Under the pieces are notes generated by a model that was given only the letters and a program-made list of their open reading frames with translations, ran no database searches and was not told where the DNA came from. A program made the translations under genes and the position numbers. From CAIXSC01 sp046349935 (GTDB lineage: Bacteria; Planctomycetota; Planctomycetia; Pirellulales; Pirellulaceae), in contig JAXMBK010000004.1 in assembly GCA_046349935.1 (NCBI GenBank), positions 883,872 to 947,871 of the forward strand: 64,000 bases of DNA, given 5' to 3'. Of this stretch, positions 51,126-58,409 are shown piece after piece. Position 1 is the stretch's first letter, and the number at the start of each line of letters is the position of its first letter.

Positions 51126-51176
51126 TGGACCGCTCCGCCGGTCCAGCGCAAAGTCGTGGACCGCTCCGTCGGTCCA
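51126..51176. repeat. Two tandem family 1 hairpins
   Basis: TGGACCGCTCCGCCGGTCCA (51126-51145) and TGGACCGCTCCGTCGGTCCA (51157-51176). They lead into the stretch identical to 37460-37603. Confidence 0.85.
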
Positions 51177-51249
51177 ACGCCGACGGGGTGCTCTCCCCAC
51201 GACTTTCTCAGCTCTACTCTCTACGCGTCCGCCGCACCGCGGCGAAGAA

Positions 51250-51292
51250 GTCGGGGTGATAGGATTTGAACCTACGACCTCTTGGTCCCGAA
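51250..51292 (-). other. Attachment-site copy 2: 3' half of tRNA-Pro(CGG)
   Basis: Same 43-base tRNA 3' half as copies 1 and 3. The flank on the tRNA-downstream side (51115-51249) matches copy 1; the flank on the other side is unique and carries candidate integrase arm sites. Confidence 0.85.
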
Positions 51293-51293
51293 C

Positions 51294-52009
51294 GAGCGTT
51301 AACCGATTGCCAGTTCCAGCGTTTTTTTCCTGGATTTCTAGGGTTTTATCACGCTCCGGGGTGTTTCGCAATCATGTCCAAGCATATGCAGTTTTCTGCG
51401 GAATTTCGGGGTAGTTAGCGGGGTTTCAGGGTAGTTAGGACGTTTTCCCCAAGAAACATAGGCCCAACTCGACTTCGACATCGCCTGGGACGCCGACACC
51501 GTGTTTGGGCTCTTTCAGAGAGGCGGCAGCCCGCTATGTCGATGGGGCAATCTCCTGAGTGGTGGCGGTCGCTGTTGGAGAAACTGTGGCCGAAAGGGGA
51601 GGGCGGGGCGCGGAATTCGATCTACCTTGATGGAGAAGAGGGGGGGGGCCGACAATCTTGGACGACGAGCGAACGAAAGGCTCCGTCACGCGTCCCGAAG
51701 CAGACGGCCCTCCAGCAACGACGACGGCTTCTCGCTTTGCAACCGCGTCCCACCATCGGACGGACGGCTCGGCCGCATGCTTTGCCACCGACAACGCCCT
51801 TCGACCGGTGAGGATTTCAATCGGGGAGAGCTTCGTCCTACGATACAATTCCCCAGGGAGTGGTGGACCTCCGAGGGACTTTCGCAGCGAGATAGTTCCG
51901 GGGCTTGGTTCAACTGGATTGGATGATCTACCACGGCGAAACCGGGCGGTGGCACGCCGATCGTTCGATGGGCCAAACTGGATTGATTCACTGCTGGCCG
52001 AGGACAACG
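51294..52009. other. Left end of island 2, no gene recognised
   Basis: About 715 bases. The first 150 bases are lower in GC and hold the arm-type repeats. Several overlapping open frames follow on both strands (51500-52050), but none shows recognisable composition, motif or start signal. I see no supported gene. Confidence 0.5.
51404..51434 (+). promoter_or_regulatory. Candidate integrase arm sites, left end (two direct repeats)
   Basis: TTTCGGGGTAG at 51404-51414 and TTTCAGGGTAG at 51424-51434, exactly 20 bases apart. The same 11-base word occurs as an inverted pair at 63568-63591 next to the integrase start. Confidence 0.65.
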
Positions 52010-52216
52010 ATGATGGACATCGCAATTCAACTTCTTGCGACCTTTGAGTCGTTGCCGGCCCATGAGCAGCACGAACTCTTGATCGCCATGCTACGGAGAA
52101 CAGGCGAACTCCCCGTCGCGATCCTCCCCGACGATCAGCTCGTTTCACTCGCCGACGAACTCTTTCAGGCGCTCGATGCCGAGAAAACCAATGGCCACGA
52201 CGCCAACGCGAGGTGA
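52010..52216 (+). CDS. Small antitoxin-like protein upstream of a mazF-like remnant
   Basis: 68 residues (MMDIAIQLLATFESLPAHEQ, then HELLIAMLRR and LPDDQLVSLADELFQALDAE). The pattern of a helical F-x-x-LP start and an acidic L-x-x-LADELF-x-x-LD end is that of short proteins encoded before MazF/PemK-type toxins. The next gene start (52191) overlaps its end by 26 bases. No DNA-binding motif is obvious. Confidence 0.6.
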   Translation: MMDIAIQLLATFESLPAHEQHELLIAMLRRTGELPVAILPDDQLVSLADELFQALDAEKTNGHDANAR

Positions 52217-52259
52217 AGTTTGGCTCGTCGACCTACAATTCATGGCACGCTATTATTGA
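52191..52259 (+). pseudogene. N-terminal remnant of a MazF/PemK-type toxin
   Basis: MATTPTRGEVWLVDL is the classic N-terminus of MazF-family endoribonucleases (RGEVWLVDLG...). After Leu15 it runs into QFMARYY and a TGA. So only the first strand of the toxin survives; the antitoxin-like gene in front is left without its partner. Confidence 0.7.
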
Positions 52260-52265
52260 GTCAAC

Positions 52266-52286
52266 GCAACCAACTGAGTTGGTTGC
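52266..52286. promoter_or_regulatory. Perfect palindrome GCAACCAAC-TGA-GTTGGTTGC
   Basis: Nine-base perfect arms around 3 bases, 65 bases upstream of the next antitoxin gene. It could be that module's operator or a hairpin at the deletion point of the mazF-like gene. Confidence 0.5.
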
Positions 52287-52350
52287 AAAGCTGCTCGCCG
52301 TTGTCATCCGTGAGCCGGTGTTCGCCAGTTTCCGTTCCGAAGGTACGCGT

Positions 52351-52584
52351 ATGAACACTCAATCCGAACAACTTTTGCGCTCCGCGCTCACATTACCTGA
52401 ATCGGAACGAGCCGAAATCGCGGCGTCGCTCATTCACAGTCTTGATCCCAAGCCTGACGAAGGCGTGGACGAGGCGTGGGCGGAGGAAATCCGGCGACGC
52501 ATCGAATCGATCGAGAGCGGCAAGGTCAAGCTGATTCCCTGGGAGGACGTTCTTGCGGAAATGAAGCAGCGCGCTCATGGCTGA
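52351..52584 (+). CDS. Addiction-module antitoxin (TIGR02574-like)
   Basis: 77 residues from the ATG at 52351. The sequence LRSALTLPESERAEIAASLI, then DPKPDEGVDEAWAEEIRRRI and GKVKLIPWEDVLAEM follows the addiction-module-component pattern, with the W-x-x-E-I-x-x-R central helix and the I/V-P-W/G-x-x-V/V end. It neutralises the RelE/ParE-type toxin encoded next, which starts within its last 8 bases. Confidence 0.88.
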   Translation: MNTQSEQLLRSALTLPESERAEIAASLIHSLDPKPDEGVDEAWAEEIRRRIESIESGKVKLIPWEDVLAEMKQRAHG

Positions 52585-52885
52585 CCTGCCGCTGGTGTTC
52601 CATCCGGATGCCCGAATCGATGCGCTCGCAGCGTACGATTGGTACTTCCAACGCAGCCCACATGCCGCCGAGGCGTTTCAAAACGAGCTCCGCGAAGCTG
52701 GTCTCGCCATTCAACGGGCCCCGGAACGCTGGGCGGAATATACGAGTGGGACGCGTCGTTACCTGATGAAGCGATTTCCTTTCGTTGTGGTCTACCGAAT
52801 TGTCGGTGAGCAGATTCAGGTTGTGGCTGTCGCTCACGGTCGGCAAAAGCCCGGATACTGGAAAGCTCGGATCACGTCGCCCTGA
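52577..52885 (+). CDS. RelE/ParE-family toxin
   Basis: 102 residues. ParE/RelE fold: VFHPDARIDALAAYDWYFQR, a helical middle (AFQNELREAGLAIQRAPERW), then strands RRYLMKRFPFVVVYRIVGEQ and IQVVAVAHGRQKPGYWKAR. Members inhibit gyrase or cleave ribosome-bound mRNA; this class next to TIGR02574 antitoxins is common. Overlaps the antitoxin gene by 8 bases. Confidence 0.9.
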   Translation: MADLPLVFHPDARIDALAAYDWYFQRSPHAAEAFQNELREAGLAIQRAPERWAEYTSGTRRYLMKRFPFVVVYRIVGEQIQVVAVAHGRQKPGYWKARITSP

Positions 52886-52904
52886 CCCAGGAAGATGCTC
52901 GGTG

Positions 52905-53308
52905 GCCGTATGGTCAAAATACTCGGCCGAAGTCAACTCCCGGACCTGACGGGGCTTGCGGACTACACGCGACACGCAGCTGAGCTACGGCCTGGACCTC
53001 GGCTCTCGTCGATCAAACACATGCCGGTCCCAGCGAATACCGAGACAAATCGCGATTGGTTCAAACCGGCGCGACGTCACGATACCGCCCGCCCTCTCAA
53101 CTCGGAATCCACCTGAGCCGCTAGTCCGAAAACCGGGGCAGGCCACCCTCGTGCGCCGAATGCGGACAACGCCCTCTTCTCGGCGACGAACTGGCTGCCA
53201 AACGCCCCTTGACCGAGAGCCCTTCGACTCAGATTCGGCAATCCGACACGCTGCAACACCTTGAACGGCAACGGTTCGGGCGTCGGTCACATTTTTTGAC
53301 CATACGGC
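52905..53308. repeat. 404-bp segment bounded by 15-base perfect inverted repeats
   Basis: GCCGTATGGTCAAAA at 52905-52919 and its exact complement TTTTGACCATACGGC at 53294-53308. No convincing gene lies between; short frames on both strands look random. It could be a MITE-like non-autonomous element or the scar of one. No flanking target duplication is obvious. Confidence 0.5.
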
Positions 53309-53346
53309 AGCGGGAAGAATCGCCAGCGGGGGCGATAGATACAGCC

Positions 53347-53793
53347 ATGAAGACGTTTCACGAATGGCTGGCGATGCGAGAAGGCTTGTGGCTCAACGAC
53401 AAGAACGCCGTGATTGGCCTGTCCCGGCTGAACCCGCTGCCGAAGAATTCGGCGGTCAATAAGATCTTGGCGAAAAAGTCCAAGCCGCAGCCGTCAGGCG
53501 TGCCGTTGTTTAAGCCATGGAAGCCTGCGGAGCCAGCCAAGCTGCAACCCTTAAAACCGGCACAGCCTGCGAAGATTGTGATGCAGAGGCCGAAGGCAGG
53601 CAATACTTCCCATCTCGACTACTTGCCGAGTTTTGTCACGACATATCCAAAGAGCAAGAAGCCAACGAATGCCGTCACCATCGAGATTGAGAATACGGCC
53701 CCTCCCGACAAATCGGTTGCTGTCTTTAACAGCAGAATAGACGCCGCCCCTACTGTCGCTGCGAACAGCACGCCCAACACCAGCATAGCTTGA
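53347..53793 (+). CDS. Hypothetical protein with planctomycete small-protein N-terminus
   Basis: 148 residues from the ATG at 53347. The start MKTFHEWLAMREGLWLNDKN, AVIGLSRLNPLPK has the look of small planctomycete proteins that open with an F-x-x-W/F-L-x-x-x-E-x-LWLNDK signature. The middle is Pro/Lys-rich (KPWKPAEPAKLQPLKPAQPA), then weakly conserved. The last 175 bases lie antisense to the membrane-protein gene at 53619-53804, so its 3' part may be read-through rather than real coding. Confidence 0.5.
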   Translation: MKTFHEWLAMREGLWLNDKNAVIGLSRLNPLPKNSAVNKILAKKSKPQPSGVPLFKPWKPAEPAKLQPLKPAQPAKIVMQRPKAGNTSHLDYLPSFVTTYPKSKKPTNAVTIEIENTAPPDKSVAVFNSRIDAAPTVAANSTPNTSIA

Positions 53794-53804
53794 CCACGCA
53801 TCAT
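53619..53804 (-). CDS. Small membrane protein, candidate immunity protein of orphan toxin module C
   Basis: 61 residues from the ATG at 53804, which overlaps the TGA of the toxin module (ATGA). Two transmembrane helices (AMLVLGVLFAATVGAASILL and VFSISMVTAFVGFLLFGYVV) with a short loop and a KLGK end. Translational coupling directly behind a toxin domain is the normal place of an immunity gene. No family recognised. Confidence 0.65.
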   Translation of the reverse strand: MMRGQAMLVLGVLFAATVGAASILLLKTATDLSGGAVFSISMVTAFVGFLLFGYVVTKLGK

Positions 53805-54928
53805 TGTGACGCCACCCAATAAACTTCGCCTCCAATCACCACAATGACACCGGTTGCAAATACGAGGTTCTCCGGTGTGGTTGCGGCCTGTACAGCAATT
53901 TCATGCAAGAAAGTATCTCCTTGTCCACGCAACGCTGCACCCAAATGCGTCAATTCATGCCTGCCAACACGACGGCCGTAAGCGGTAGCAGGATTGCCTT
54001 GTATCCAAAACTTGGTCGCTGCGGGATGTTGGCCCGGAGCGAAGATTCCGGAGCGGAGATGTCCGACCCGTGAAAAGGTTACGTCGCCGCCAAGTGCTTT
54101 CACAATCTCGTCAATGCTCGCAGACGGCTTTTGCCCTAGGAAACGGGCGATCTTGTTGTACCGCTCAACAGCCCTCGCCATTTGCGGCGAACGAGCGATG
54201 TCCACGTAGTGAATTCGCAATGCGTCATCAACTGTGCCGCCCGGCTTGACGAGTCCAATCAAGCCACGCCCATTACTGTTTGGCGCAATCACCCCCGCCA
54301 CATCTTCGACAACCTCCGCTCGGTTGCCAAGAGCACCGGCGGAGTCGGCGACGCCGTCGAGCGGTTTCCCAACGCGGCTCAAGTTGACGACTCCCTTGCC
54401 GTTGAACCCCGTGCCAAAAAGGTTCAGGACGAACAACGTGCCGTTCCAGCCGTTGAGGTCGTTCTGATGGATGTCGTGGCCCTGCTGGACCAGGCCTACG
54501 GCGCCCAAAGTGAAGTCGATAGCCTGGAGGACTCGGCCGACGCGCGACGCGTTTCCCAAGGCAAACGGGGAAAGGGTGAGGATGATTTCCGACGTGATGC
54601 GAGCCGGGTAATAGGCGTAATTGTAGTACGGATCGTCCTCGCCGCCGAACAGCGAGGATGGCTCAGTTCCCGCACCGATCGAAACGCCTTCCATCAGGGG
54701 GGGCGTGACCCCGTTGCCGATGGCGCGTAACGACGTGAGCGTCGTTCCCCAGTAAAGAGAGGCGGGGACGGGAAAGAACACGGCCGCCGACATGAAGGCG
54801 GCTTCACGGATCTCGGGGTGTTCGTCCAGGAACGAGGGCGAGTAGCGTGGCGCGGCAGGACGTCCCTCCCACCCGCCTTGTAACACTACCTGCCAAACGA
54901 CCCCGTAATGGTTCGTGTCCAGGGACAT
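53801..54928 (-). CDS. Orphan polymorphic-toxin module C: pretoxin region plus HELTH metallopeptidase toxin
   Basis: 375 residues from the ATG at 54928. From about residue 27 it repeats the pretoxin region of the large effector at 59231-62011 (APRYSPSFLDEHPEIREAAF, YYPARITSEIILTLSPFALG, HDIHQNDLNGWNGTLFVLNL). After GALGNRAEVVEDVAGVIAP the sequence is unique: a C-terminal toxin with GRHELTHLGAAL (HExxH zinc motif) and FLHEIAVQA (possible third ligand), ending in a hydrophobic stretch. It lacks the beta-repeat N-terminus, so it cannot be delivered as it stands; it is a donor cassette or remnant. It is coupled to a small membrane protein. Confidence 0.8.
   Translation of the reverse strand: MSLDTNHYGVVWQVVLQGGWEGRPAAPRYSPSFLDEHPEIREAAFMSAAVFFPVPASLYWGTTLTSLRAIGNGVTPPLMEGVSIGAGTEPSSLFGGEDDPYYNYAYYPARITSEIILTLSPFALGNASRVGRVLQAIDFTLGAVGLVQQGHDIHQNDLNGWNGTLFVLNLFGTGFNGKGVVNLSRVGKPLDGVADSAGALGNRAEVVEDVAGVIAPNSNGRGLIGLVKPGGTVDDALRIHYVDIARSPQMARAVERYNKIARFLGQKPSASIDEIVKALGGDVTFSRVGHLRSGIFAPGQHPAATKFWIQGNPATAYGRRVGRHELTHLGAALRGQGDTFLHEIAVQAATTPENLVFATGVIVVIGGEVYWVASQ
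54865..54927 (-). repeat. 63-base boundary repeat at the 5' edge of module C
   Basis: About 84 percent identical to 58410-58472, which has the same position before orphan module B. In the shared frame both encode CPWTRT-[IF]-TGSF. After it, module C joins the effector sequence at its GACGTCCTGCC point and module B at an earlier point, so the repeat marks a recurrent fusion border. Confidence 0.7.
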
Positions 54929-54964
54929 CTGTTCGATGTGTAAACGCCGGTTTTTCTGATTTGA

Positions 54965-54988
54965 CTGTATACCGTATCCGATATACAG
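54965..54988. promoter_or_regulatory. Operator-like palindrome before higB-like gene
   Basis: CTGTATA at 54965-54971 and TATACAG at 54982-54988 form a perfect 7-base inverted repeat with a 10-base centre. It lies 31 bases before the toxin start, where HigBA-type complexes bind to repress themselves. Confidence 0.65.
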
Positions 54989-55018
54989 TGAACGGAGTTG
55001 CGAAGGAGCCGACGGATC

Positions 55019-55399
55019 ATGGCCAAAGCGAAGGAGGGTGCGAAAGACGAGCCGTCCCGTAAGCCTTTGGTTTGGCTGCACGGCAAAGTGAAGACGCCGC
55101 CATTCACGGCCGAGGGGCGACAGGAAGCCGGAATGCTCCTGCGGTTGCTACAGGAAGGGGAGCGATTAGGCATGCCGCAAGCCGAACCGCTGCCGGACGT
55201 GGGACCGCGTTGCGGCGCGCTTCGAATTCGGGACGCGGAGCACAACTGGCGGATCATGTATCGCATCGATTCCGACGCGGTTCTCGTCCTGGAGGTCTAC
55301 TCGAAGAAGACCCGCAAGATACCGGATGAAGTCATCGAGCGGTGCCAGCAGCGCTTGAAGCAATTCGATGCGGCGGTGAAGGCTGCAAAGAAAAGGTAA
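55019..55399 (+). CDS. HigB-like toxin (phage Gp49-like, DUF891)
   Basis: 126 residues from the ATG at 55019 (aaggag 11 bases upstream). RelE-superfamily Gp49-like pattern: KPLVWLHGKVKTPPFTAEGR, EAGMLLRLLQEGERLGMPQA, LPDVGPRCGALRIRDAEHNW, RIMYRIDSDAVLVLEVYSKK TRKIP (read as two pieces), then a Lys-rich helix. An mRNA interferase in the HigB class. The toxin-first order with a downstream XRE antitoxin is the HigBA arrangement. Confidence 0.88.
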   Translation: MAKAKEGAKDEPSRKPLVWLHGKVKTPPFTAEGRQEAGMLLRLLQEGERLGMPQAEPLPDVGPRCGALRIRDAEHNWRIMYRIDSDAVLVLEVYSKKTRKIPDEVIERCQQRLKQFDAAVKAAKKR

Positions 55400-55421
55400 C
55401 CGGCGAACGGAGGATAAGTTG

Positions 55422-55796
55422 ATGGATGCCACAAAACGCAAGGCGATTGAAGCGGCCGGCTGGAAAGTCGGCGATGCCGCTGATTTTCTGGGAATGAGTG
55501 CTGAAGAACGCCAATTGCTCGACGCCCGCGTCGAGCTCGCAAAGGCCATTCGTTTGCAGCGTGAGTCCGTCCACATGTCGCAAAAGCAACTTGGCGAAAA
55601 GCTGAAAACCAGCCAGCCCCGCGTAGTCAAGATCGAGCGGGCGGCATCCGACGTTTCGCTGGATCAACTCGTGCGGGCGCTGACGGCGGCGGGCGGCAGG
55701 ATTATCGTCCGAACCTCCAAGAGAAAAGCAGTGAAGGGCAAGCGGCCTGCAACCAAGAATGGCGGCGTCGTTTTGGAAGTGACGACTTCGAAATAG
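55422..55796 (+). CDS. HigA-like XRE-family antitoxin
   Basis: 124 residues from the ATG at 55422 (acggagg upstream; a TTG three bases earlier is possible). Helix-turn-helix in RLQRESVHMSQKQLGEKLKT, SQPRVVKIERAASDVSLDQL, followed by a Lys-rich tail. It should bind the palindrome at 54965-54988 and neutralise the upstream toxin, 22 bases away. Confidence 0.9.
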   Translation: MDATKRKAIEAAGWKVGDAADFLGMSAEERQLLDARVELAKAIRLQRESVHMSQKQLGEKLKTSQPRVVKIERAASDVSLDQLVRALTAAGGRIIVRTSKRKAVKGKRPATKNGGVVLEVTTSK

Positions 55797-56090
55797 GGGC
55801 GCTGCTGGCATGACTCGCGGTGCGGATAGCGTTCAAGACTACGGAAACCCCGAGACTCTCTTGCCCTGAAAATAACCCTGTCTATCCAGTTTCGCACCCC
55901 AAAATGTTGCGAAACGAGGATAATGACGCGCCCATGATTACCCGTCTCACGGCCCAGAAACGGCGACTTCGACGGGAGTGTGGCCCCCGCAACTGAATTC
56001 CCTGGCCGCGAACACGCGGTCCCCCAGGGTGAAGAGACAAGGTCGACGCTTACCACGCGGGTCAGAACGAGGTGCTGGCGTTGCAGAGAG

Positions 56091-56112
56091 GCCCAGCCTT
56101 AAAAGGCTGGGC
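56091..56112. repeat. Perfect hairpin GCCCAGCC-TTAAAA-GGCTGGGC
   Basis: Eight-base perfect arms around TTAAAA. Without a T-tract on either side it is more likely a REP-type repeat than a terminator. Confidence 0.6.
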
Positions 56113-56260
56113 TACCTGCGGTAGTCGCTGCGCGACCGCCAGTATGTAGCGAGCGTCGCATGCCGAGTTTTCCACCAAAGACAACTTCCCCGCCCCCCGT
56201 GCAATTTCACCCTCGCCCCGGTATCCCGGGGAGAGGGCGGGGTGAGGGGCAGCCGCGATC

Positions 56261-56300
56261 GGTGGGCCGGCGCGGCAGTCGCCGCTTGGCGCCGCCCTAC
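56261..56300. repeat. Diverged half-copy of dispersed repeat, family 2
   Basis: GGTGGGCCGGCGCGGC ... CGCTTGGCGCCGCCCTAC resembles 10229-10267 and the right half of 48818-48944. Confidence 0.55.
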
Positions 56301-56336
56301 AAAAAGAAACCCTGCGGCGATGAACGCGGCAGGGTT
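56301..56336 (-). terminator. Rho-independent terminator after the tRNA-Ala half
   Basis: The minus strand gives AACCCTGC ... GCAGGGTT (8-base stem, arms 56308-56315 and 56329-56336) followed by TCTTTTTG. It is 22 bases past the 3' end of the tRNA-Ala half and oriented with it, so it is probably the original terminator of that tRNA gene, carried along with the att copy. Confidence 0.75.
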
Positions 56337-56357
56337 ATCGATGATTACTTCGTAAGT

Positions 56358-56400
56358 GGAGGATAACGGACTTGAACCGATGACCTCTTGCATGCCATGC
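56358..56400 (-). other. Attachment-site footprint: 3' half of tRNA-Ala(GGC)
   Basis: The minus strand reads GCATGGCATGCAAGAGGTCA then TCGGTTCAAGTCCG and TTATCCTCC. This equals the anticodon loop (GGC), 3' anticodon stem, variable loop, T-arm and acceptor strand of tRNA-Ala. The 5' half is absent. A second kind of integrase must have used this site; no partner copy or integrase for it is inside the window. Confidence 0.75.
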
Positions 56401-56512
56401 CGTACTTGTGAACCAATCGTTACCGCGAGAACCTCGATTGCGGCCGCATGTTAGAGCAAAATGCCGCCTCATGCAAGTTGTAGCGAAATGATGCAAAAAG
56501 AGGCCAAAAACG

Positions 56513-56550
56513 GTAGTACCTGGGCCCTCATGTAGTACCAAAATAGTACT
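56513..56550 (+). promoter_or_regulatory. GTAGTACC direct repeats beside the tRNA-Ala footprint
   Basis: GTAGTACC at 56513-56520 and 56532-56539, plus ATAGTACT at 56543-56550. They lie about 115 bases from the att core and resemble the arm sites of an integrase other than the one encoded here. Confidence 0.4.
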
Positions 56551-56867
56551 CGAACTCACGACTCGCATCCGCAAAAGACAACGACACCAGGCTTCCCGGA
56601 AGAGTCGTGGGACATTTGTCCTACGAGGCCAGGAGCCATCATCGCGGCCTCGTTAACTGTCGCCGTTGCCTGTACCGCGCCGCCGGCGACGACGCCTTGC
56701 CGTTCGTTCTCCACTGAATCGACACGCAAAATCAACCGCGCGACGAACCGACGTCTTGTCCGCAACACTACCTGTCGTCCTAATGCCGCAGCGATACCGC
56801 TCGCCTTCCCGGTCTGGAGTGATCCCCTGCCTTGGCCGGAAAGCGCGGTCCACTCGATAATTCGGGG

Positions 56868-57596
56868 CTATTGAATTGTCTCTAGGTACGACACAAGTTG
56901 AGTGAAGTCCTGAACAGCCAATCGAACAAACGAAGGGTCGTTCTGAATAATGAGATTAATTGCATCCATCATGGATTTGCGTCCCAATGCGGATTCCCAC
57001 ACCCGTTCGGGCAGCAGACACAGGTTCTTCTCGCCTTTGCCGCTCACCACCCACTTTACACTGCCCGAGTACTTGCGAAGGTACTCCTCTAGTCTTTCGA
57101 ATGCCGCCTGATTGCCAACTCGAAAACGGAATGTGACCAGCGGAGGAAAAAGTGGTGCGGTTTGACTGCCAGTTGCGATTTCGCTTGGGCGAATGACGTA
57201 CCACTCGATCTCCCCAAGCCGTTCAAGCGCAGCGATGACACGAGACACAGTTACTCTCCCATCCAATTGGTAATCGTAAAGCCACCGGGGTTTGCATCTC
57301 GGATGCTTCTCAAGGTAAATTTCCAATTGAATTGGACGGCGGGAGAATCTTGGATCGAACACCAGCCCGTCATAGACGTACACTTGGTGGTACTTGTAAG
57401 CCGCAGTTTCACCGAATTCAGGCACGACGAGATCGGTCCCCTTGGGTGGATTCATCTCAATATTCTTACCCTTGCCCCCGTTCGCACGCAAAAGGTTTTC
57501 TGCCAAGGCGTTGCAGTTGATCACGTCGATATGTTCGACAAGCTCCTGAAACGCTTCACTCTCGATGTGATCAGCAAGCACCTTGTTTGCCGCCAC
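56868..57596 (-). CDS. Toxin part of orphan module B (papain-like), cut off from its pretoxin by a nonsense codon
   Basis: 242 codons in the same frame as the pretoxin region; the two are separated only by a TGA at 57615-57617 where the paralogues have CGA (GALGN-R-ADVVEDVA). The toxin domain has a Cys-His-Asp layout: HIDVINCNALAENLL (Cys), YKYHQVYVYDGLVFDPR (His, Asp), as in papain-like polymorphic toxins and deamidases. The second half (WYVIRPSEIA..., VGNQAAFERLEEYLRKYSG) may be an additional domain or a fused partner. No separate immunity gene follows. Inactive as an effector unless the stop is read through. Confidence 0.65.
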   Translation of the reverse strand: MAANKVLADHIESEAFQELVEHIDVINCNALAENLLRANGGKGKNIEMNPPKGTDLVVPEFGETAAYKYHQVYVYDGLVFDPRFSRRPIQLEIYLEKHPRCKPRWLYDYQLDGRVTVSRVIAALERLGEIEWYVIRPSEIATGSQTAPLFPPLVTFRFRVGNQAAFERLEEYLRKYSGSVKWVVSGKGEKNLCLLPERVWESALGRKSMMDAINLIIQNDPSFVRLAVQDFTQLVSYLETIQ

Positions 57597-57614
57597 ATCT
57601 TCAACAACGTCCGC

Positions 57615-58400
57615 TCAATTGCCAAGAGCACCGGCGGTGTCGGCGACGCCTTCGAGCGGCTTCCCAACGCGGATCAGGTCGCCGACGGCTTCCTTGCCGT
57701 TGAGACCCGTGCCAAGAAGGTTGAGGACGAACAACGTGCCATTCCAGCCGTTGAGGCCGTTCTGGTGGATGTCGTGGCCATGGCGGACGATTCCGACCGC
57801 GCTGGACGCAAAGTCAAAGGCTTGGGCAACCTTGCCTGCCTTCGACGCGTTTCCAAGGCCGTAAGTGCCGAAAGTGAGAATGAGTTCCGACGAGATGCGA
57901 GCCGGGTAGTAGGCGTAATCGTAGTACGGATCGTCCGCACCGCCGAAGAGTTCAAGTTCATCGACGAATCCAATGGTAATCGTGCTGACTAAGGCATCGG
58001 TGACCGCGTTGCCGATGGCGCGTAGCGATGTCGATAGCGTGCCGTAGTGGAGTATCGCCGGGACGGGCTGTGCGGCGGCCGTGATCATGTTCCCTAACTC
58101 GCGCAGCTGCGGGTGTTCGTCCAGGAACGAGGGCGAGTAGCGTGGCGCGCCGGGGCGCGGCAGGACGTCCTTCGCTGCAGTCGTGAACGAGGCTTCCCTG
58201 GCCTCGCGCCGCTCGGCCGATTCCTGCAGGCTCTCGTCGCGGGCCTGGGCCAGTTCGTCGTCGTACTCCAGCAACTGCTCCCGGAGCGACTGCGTCGACT
58301 GAATCGCCGCCGCATAGCCGGCATTGCGCTGCGTGCTTGCGGCGTCCCGCGCGGCGGTGGCGTCGCTCACGAGTGCTTCGGAGTCCTGCCGGAGGCGGTC
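57615..58400 (-). pseudogene. Orphan module B: pretoxin region without N-terminus
   Basis: Reads LDRLRQDSEALVSDATAARD, then the helical segment (LREQLLEYDDELAQARDESL) and pretoxin (APRYSPSFLDEHPQLRELGN, YYPARISSELILTFGTYGLG, GKEAVGDLIRVGKPLEGVAD), ending GALGN-stop. It is more diverged from the full effector than module C is, including different residues around the DPYYDYAYY segment. There is no start codon or delivery region: upstream in frame are the 63-base boundary repeat and a stop at about 58487. Confidence 0.8.
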
Positions 58401-58409
58401 GAGCTTGTA

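Larger units (their letters stand above)
37560..51292. mobile_element. Putative genomic island 1 (between tRNA-Pro half copies 1 and 2)
   Basis: Bounded by two direct 43-base att-like repeats and sharing a further 140 bases of identical flank at the left of each. Cargo: two IS66, one ISL3, RHS remnant and candidate immunity gene. No integrase lies inside, so it is either defective or was carried with its neighbour. Confidence 0.55.
55797..56867. other. Gene-poor stretch with hairpins and a tRNA-Ala att footprint
   Basis: About 1070 bases. Contents from left: GC-rich non-coding sequence, a perfect hairpin (56091-56112), a GC-rich imperfect stem around 56206-56250 (accctcgccccgg...gagggcggggtgagg), a family 2 half-repeat (56261-56300), a terminator (56301-56336), a tRNA-Ala 3' half (56358-56400) and GTAGTACC repeats (56513-56550). 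No gene is supported, and none of the short frames shows conserved features. Confidence 0.6.

Noticed and set aside
52985..53290. Short frames inside the 404-bp inverted-repeat segment
   Set aside because: Present in several frames on both strands with random-looking composition; none has a start signal or family pattern.
56340..56440. A complete tRNA-Ala gene
   Set aside because: The 5' half is missing beyond the anticodon stem; it is an attachment footprint.
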